Positions 5,637 through 8,536 of a stretch of DNA of 8,536 nucleotides are shown one piece after another; positions within the stretch are counted from its first letter, which is position 1, and each line of letters begins with the position of its first letter. This DNA is from an uncultured Frankineae bacterium (GTDB taxonomy: Bacteria > Actinomycetota > Actinomycetes > Mycobacteriales > SCTD01). Both the position numbers and the translations under genes were made by a program. The notes below the pieces were generated by a model, which had not been told where the DNA came from, ran no database searches, and was given only the letters and a program-made list of their open reading frames with translations. The DNA is taken from assembly GCA_902805805.1 (NCBI GenBank), contig CADCUE010000205.1, positions 1 to 8,536 on the forward strand, given 5' to 3'.

Positions 5637-5662
5637 CCGCCCCCCGGTCGAGCTCACGACCG
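5635..5662. terminator. Possible bidirectional terminator between arsI and the phosphodiesterase gene
   Basis: The two genes converge with only 17 bases between their stop codons. GACCG (5635-5639) can pair with CGGTC (5645-5649), and CGGTCG (5645-5650) can instead pair with CGACCG (5657-5662). These are short mutually exclusive stems without T-runs, so terminator function is a guess from position. Confidence 0.25.
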
Positions 5663-6316
5663 CCGGGCGAGCACGCTGCGCAGGACGTCCGCCTCGTCGC
5701 TGATCACCGCGTTGACCCCCATCCCGACCACCCGGTCGAGCGCCTCGAGGTCGTCGACCCCCCAGGTCATGACCACCTCCACCCGCTCGCGGAGCTGAGC
5801 CACCGCGGGAGCGGTCAGCAGCGAGCGGTGCAGGCTCACGCCGTACGGCCGCCGCCCGCCGGCGACGCGTCGCCGCAGGCGCAGCAGCTCCAGCGGGGTG
5901 CGCGCGGTGAGCACCGGCCGCACCCAGGGCAGACCGCCCAGCGCGTCGAGCCCCGGCCACCAGCGCGAGCAGGCCAGCACCGGCGCGGCGGGCCGGGCGG
6001 CGTGCACCAGCTCGGCCACGCGGGCGCCCACCTTGCCCGGGCCCTTGAGGTCGAGCATCACTGTCGTACGGCCGTCGAGCGCGGCCAGCACGGCGGCCAG
6101 CTCCAGCTGGGGCGCGGACGCCCGGGTCAGCTCGAGACCCGCCGTGCCGCGGTCCCACAGCACCGGCAGCGGTCGCAGGTGCTTGCTGTGGCGCACCTCC
6201 AGACGGCCGGCACGGGCATGGACGTCGGCCTCCAGGACGTCGACCCCGAGCTCGACGGCGGTGCGCAGCGCGGTCAGGTCGTTGCCCGCGCGATGGGCGA
6301 TGGCCAGCAGCGTCAC
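5654..6316 (-). CDS. Glycerophosphodiester phosphodiesterase family protein
   Basis: Members hydrolyse glycerophosphodiesters to glycerol 3-phosphate and an alcohol. The 220-residue protein, read from a GTG at 6316, shows the family's N-terminal active site: H8-R9 (IAHRAGND), the metal ligands Glu29 and Asp31 (VLEADVH) and the catalytic-type His43 (EVRHSKHLRPLP). Later come MLDLKG, a Trp-containing barrel segment and TWGVDDLEALDRVVGMGVNAVISDEAD near the C-terminus. It is a single TIM-barrel domain somewhat shorter than usual, with no signal peptide, so probably cytoplasmic. The HRG...PENT motif is altered to HRAGNDL, so substrate preference may differ. The GTG overlaps the PAP2 stop codon by 4 bases (GTGA), indicating translational coupling. 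Confidence 0.9.
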   Translation of the reverse strand: MTLLAIAHRAGNDLTALRTAVELGVDVLEADVHARAGRLEVRHSKHLRPLPVLWDRGTAGLELTRASAPQLELAAVLAALDGRTTVMLDLKGPGKVGARVAELVHAARPAAPVLACSRWWPGLDALGGLPWVRPVLTARTPLELLRLRRRVAGGRRPYGVSLHRSLLTAPAVAQLRERVEVVMTWGVDDLEALDRVVGMGVNAVISDEADVLRSVLARRS

Positions 6317-7149
6317 GGCGCCTGGCGCCGGCCCGGCACCGGACCGCTCCGCTGCTGCGGCGGCACGACGGGCTGCGGGGACCGCTGGGCCGGCAGCGTG
6401 GGCACCGGCCGGCGTGCGTCGCGGCGGCGCTCCAGGCGCAGGGCCACCGCCCAGCCGGCGAGCCCGAAGGCCGCGCCGATCAGCACGTCGAGGACGTAGT
6501 GGTTGGCGGTCAGGACCGTCGCCAGTCCCATGAGCACCGGCATGAGCCGACCGACCGTCCGCAGGGCCACCGAGCTCGCGGCGGCGACCAGCGCCAGTCC
6601 GACGAGCAGGTCCCAGCCGACGTGCAGGCTCGGCATGGCGGCGTACTGGTTGACGAACGCCGGGGGCTGCAGCACGCGGTACGAGCTCGACTGCTCGGTG
6701 ATCGTGTCGACGAAGCCGAGCCCGGCCAGCCGTGGGGGAGCCACCGGGTAGGTCGTGTAGACGCACAGGCCCAGCAGCCCGGAGGCGACCATGGCGTTGC
6801 GCAGGCGCAGGAAGATCCTGCGGTCGCGCAGCGCCAGCCAGACGAAGGTGAGCGCGATCACCGGCCAGTGGCCCCAGATGTAGATCCAGTTCGCCGCGGT
6901 GGTCAGGACGTCCACCTCGACGAGCACGGCCTGGACCCCGGCCTCGACGTCCAGCCCGAGCTGCTTCTCCACCGCGAGCACGTCGGAGGCGTTGCGGCGG
7001 GCCTCGTCCGCGTCGCCGGCCGTCAGCCCCCGCACGCCGAAGTAGGTGGCGACCCCCAGCGCGACGACGGACGCATCTGCGGCCAACGAGCGCAGACCCC
7101 GTCGCCACGCCGCAGAGCCCACCGCGGGCGGGCGTCTGCCCTGCACCAT
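6313..7149 (-). CDS. PAP2/Aur1-like membrane phosphatase or phosphotransferase
   Basis: The 278-residue protein has about six hydrophobic segments and the PAP2 active-site blocks on extracytoplasmic loops: AAMPSLHVGWD (170-180, His176) and ANHYVLDVLIG (215-225, His217 and Asp221), where the second His attacks the phosphate. TTYPVAPPR (132-140) and the late placement of the motifs are typical of the Aur1/inositol phosphotransferase branch rather than short PAP2 phosphatases. It may dephosphorylate a lipid or move a head group; the substrate cannot be read from sequence. The C-terminal 40 residues are Pro/Arg/Gln-rich and likely cytoplasmic. The ATG is preceded by a G7 run, 6 bases away, which is the only Shine-Dalgarno-like sequence. 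It lies 82 bases after the flippase-like gene and overlaps the phosphodiesterase gene. Confidence 0.9.
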   Translation of the reverse strand: MVQGRRPPAVGSAAWRRGLRSLAADASVVALGVATYFGVRGLTAGDADEARRNASDVLAVEKQLGLDVEAGVQAVLVEVDVLTTAANWIYIWGHWPVIALTFVWLALRDRRIFLRLRNAMVASGLLGLCVYTTYPVAPPRLAGLGFVDTITEQSSSYRVLQPPAFVNQYAAMPSLHVGWDLLVGLALVAAASSVALRTVGRLMPVLMGLATVLTANHYVLDVLIGAAFGLAGWAVALRLERRRDARRPVPTLPAQRSPQPVVPPQQRSGPVPGRRQAP

Positions 7150-7177
7150 GGAAGACCCCCCCGGTCCGTCGTGGCGC

Positions 7178-7207
7178 GTCCAGTCTGGACCCTGCGCGGC
7201 GCCGCGC
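7178..7207. repeat. Two adjacent perfect palindromes upstream of the PAP2 gene
   Basis: GTCCAG-T-CTGGAC (7178-7190) and GCGCGGCGCCGCGC (7194-7207) are both perfect dyads, 3 bases apart, in the 82-base gap between the flippase-like gene and the PAP2 gene. They may be an operator or an intercistronic hairpin that sets the ratio of the two products. The role is unknown. Confidence 0.45.
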
Positions 7208-7231
7208 GAAGCGGTTTGCGGCGACCGGCGC

Positions 7232-8125
7232 TCAAGCAGGCGAGGCGGCCGGGACGGCGTCGTGGTGCCAGCGACCCGCCAGGAAGCGGGCGAGCAGCAG
7301 GCTGACCCCGCCGAGCAGCAGTGCCGGCAGCCAGGCGAGCGTCGCCTTGAGCGCCACGGCGCCCAGGGCGGCGTGCCACGGCAGGCCCAGCCCGGCGAGC
7401 GCGACGACCAGCGCGCCGTCGCGAGGGCTGGCGCCGTGCGGACCGGGCACCGCGCCGGCGAGCTGGCTCGCGCCGAACGCGCCGAGCAGGGCGAGCGGGC
7501 CGAGCGTGTGGCCGGTCGCGGCGACCGTGCCGAGCAGGAGCAGGCAGATCGAGAGCTGGTAGGCCACGGACAGCGCGATGCCGAGGACGAGCGCCCGACC
7601 GCGCGGCAGCCGGCGGTGCGGCACGAGATCGGGTCGACGGCGGCCGAGGAGCACGGCGAGGACTCCCGCGACCGCGGCGACGCCGAGCGCGGTGCCCAGC
7701 ATCCGCAGCGGCAGGGCGGTCGCGGCGACCCCGACGAAGGCGGCGAGGCCCACCGCGCCGACGAGCCGGTCCAGCCCGGCCTCGGCCACGGCGTCGGGCG
7801 TGCTCATCCCGGTGCGGGTGAGCCGCCGCACGCGCCAGGCGTCGGCCCCGACGTGTCCGGGTGTGAGCAGACCGCACAGCTCGGCCTCGGCGTAGGCCCG
7901 GACGTGCCACCGCCGCGAGCGGCCGCTCGCGGACAGCGCGTGCCACCGCAACGGGCACAGGACGTACTTGCCGACGACCCACGGCGCGAGCCCGAGCAGT
8001 GCCGGCCACCACGCCAGGCGCGGCAGCGACGGGAGGGTCACCAGCGGCACCGCCACGGCGACGGCGACCAGCAGGACGCGCAGGGCTGCGGTCCGGTGGC
8101 GCCGTACGGCGGTCGTCGCGGACAC
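7232..8125 (-). CDS. Flippase-like integral membrane protein (LPG synthase transmembrane/UPF0104 family)
   Basis: The 297-residue protein is built of about seven to eight hydrophobic helices. Family marks are RWHALSASG...AYAEAELCGLLTPGHVGADAWRVRRL (60-101), with the small-residue/Pro-Gly loop followed by ADAWR, then GLDRLVGAVGL (117-127), and late in the chain LAGAVPGPHGASPRDGALVVALAGLGLP (222-249). Relatives include the membrane half of lysyl-phosphatidylglycerol synthases, which flips lipids, and many stand-alone proteins in glycolipid loci. There is no catalytic aminoacyl-transfer domain, so it would be a transporter part only. The GTG at 8125 has GGAAGGAG 5 bases upstream and begins just before the first hydrophobic helix; longer readings add an implausible Pro/Arg-rich stretch. 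It is divergent from pafA and probably heads the three-gene set. Confidence 0.86.
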   Translation of the reverse strand: MSATTAVRRHRTAALRVLLVAVAVAVPLVTLPSLPRLAWWPALLGLAPWVVGKYVLCPLRWHALSASGRSRRWHVRAYAEAELCGLLTPGHVGADAWRVRRLTRTGMSTPDAVAEAGLDRLVGAVGLAAFVGVAATALPLRMLGTALGVAAVAGVLAVLLGRRRPDLVPHRRLPRGRALVLGIALSVAYQLSICLLLLGTVAATGHTLGPLALLGAFGASQLAGAVPGPHGASPRDGALVVALAGLGLPWHAALGAVALKATLAWLPALLLGGVSLLLARFLAGRWHHDAVPAASPA

Positions 8126-8325
8126 GCTGGCTCCTTCCGCGGCACGCGGACGAGGCGGGGAGAGCGGCGGTGTCGGCCTGCCCGGTCCCCGGCGAGGACG
8201 TTGCACGGGGTGTTCCCCGACACGGTCCGGGACGAACAGCCCGAGGTCGACGACTCGGCCCGGGCGACCGGCCGAGCCGGTGGCACGTCCGGCGGCGGCG
8301 CGGGTGCCCGACATAGGCTCCGCAC
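8126..8325. promoter_or_regulatory. Divergent promoter region between the flippase-like gene and pafA
   Basis: These 200 bases must hold promoters for both directions. TAGGCT (8314-8319) fits a -10 box for pafA, and initiation about 7 bases on would fall at the GTG itself (8326), implying a leaderless mRNA; no Shine-Dalgarno precedes that GTG. Two inverted repeats are visible: CGGGG-N4-CCCCG (8206-8219) and CTCGGCC-N9-GGCCGAG (8254-8276). No confident -35 hexamer or opposite-strand -10 was found. Confidence 0.4.
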
Positions 8326-8536
8326 GTGGAGCGCCGGATCATGGGCATCGAGAACGAGTACGGCGTGACGTGCACGTTCCGGGGCCAGCGCCGCCTGTCC
8401 CCGGACGAGGTCGCCCGCTACCTGTTCCGCCGCGTGGTGTCGTGGGGCCGCAGCTCCAACGTGTTCCTGCGCAACGGCGCCCGGCTCTATCTCGACGTCG
8501 GCTCCCACCCGGAGTACGCCACCCCCGAGTGCGACA
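8326..8536 (+). CDS. pafA: Pup-protein ligase PafA, N-terminal part (cut by the window end)
   Basis: PafA uses ATP to phosphorylate the C-terminal Glu of Pup and joins it to a substrate lysine. The 70 residues visible, [18 protein letters not shown]... to ...[12 protein letters not shown], match the mycobacterial ligase nearly residue for residue. They include the ATP/Mg glutamate Glu9 in GIENEYG, the basic [21 protein letters not shown] segment and the conserved aspartate Asp57 in [13 protein letters not shown] that serves as catalytic base. This N-terminus belongs to PafA rather than its relative Dop. The GTG at 8326 gives the normal MxRRIMGIE start; the ATG at 8341 would remove conserved residues. 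Its partner substrate gene pup lies about 8 kb to the left on the same strand. Confidence 0.96.
   Translation, partial: MERRIMGIENEYGVTCTFRGQRRLSPDEVARYLFRRVVSWGRSSNVFLRNGARLYLDVGSHPEYATPECD

Noticed and set aside
7232..8314. A longer start (8314) for the flippase-like protein
   Set aside because: The additional 63 residues are Pro/Arg-rich and overlap the likely pafA promoter; the GTG at 8125 has a strong Shine-Dalgarno and starts just before the first helix.
7023..8375. Long open frames overlapping the flippase-like gene on both strands
   Set aside because: Their products are low-complexity Arg/Ala/Gly-rich sequences, whereas the chosen frame shows membrane helices and family motifs plus a good ribosome-binding site.
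1..8536. CRISPR arrays, tRNA or rRNA genes, insertion sequence ends or phage attachment sites
   Set aside because: No regularly spaced repeats, RNA gene signatures, transposase frames or flanking direct repeats were seen on either strand.

Overview
The window is a stretch of very GC-rich chromosome from a proteasome-bearing actinomycete (Actinomycetota). The assignment rests on a full Pup gene, both 20S proteasome subunits with a catalytically intact PrcB, and the start of the Pup ligase gene pafA. Codons have strong third-position G/C, GTG starts are common and many genes overlap by 4 bases. I cannot place it to genus from the sequence.

Bases 1-3793 (all + strand) hold the proteasome block. 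A perfect 40-bp palindrome (8-47) is followed by a TAGGGT promoter, pup (141-350), an endonuclease VII-type HNH gene (384-1016), a second promoter of the same design, prcB (1167-2000), prcA (2044-2754), a lipoprotein FKBP prolyl isomerase overlapping prcA by 4 bases (2751-3350), and a ChaB-like gene (3371-3793). Pup already ends in Gly-Gly-Glu, so it needs no deamidation before ligation.

Bases about 3790-5636 hold ion and metalloid defence genes. Two adjacent FluC/CrcB fluoride channel subunits (3949-4332 and 4382-4747) are followed by an ArsR-type repressor on the - strand that looks frameshifted and lacks a start (4777 to about 5051). Divergent from it is arsI/cadI (5103-5636), a vicinal oxygen chelate enzyme of the carbon-arsenic lyase family with extra C-terminal Cys pairs.

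Bases 5654-8125 are a - strand set reading towards lower coordinates: a multi-spanning flippase-like membrane protein, a PAP2/Aur1-type phosphatase or phosphotransferase, and a glycerophosphodiester phosphodiesterase that overlaps the PAP2 gene by 4 bases. Together they suggest envelope lipid or polyol-phosphate metabolism. From 8326 to the right edge runs the 5' part of pafA, divergent from the flippase gene, so about 4.5 kb of unrelated genes separates pafA from the pup-prcBA block.

The points most worth following are the endonuclease VII gene inside the proteasome block, read in the same frame as pup with only the pup stop codon between them; the near-identical promoter blocks in front of pup and prcB; the perfect palindrome upstream; and the complementary loss of pore residues in the two FluC subunits. 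No gap between genes exceeds 300 bases.
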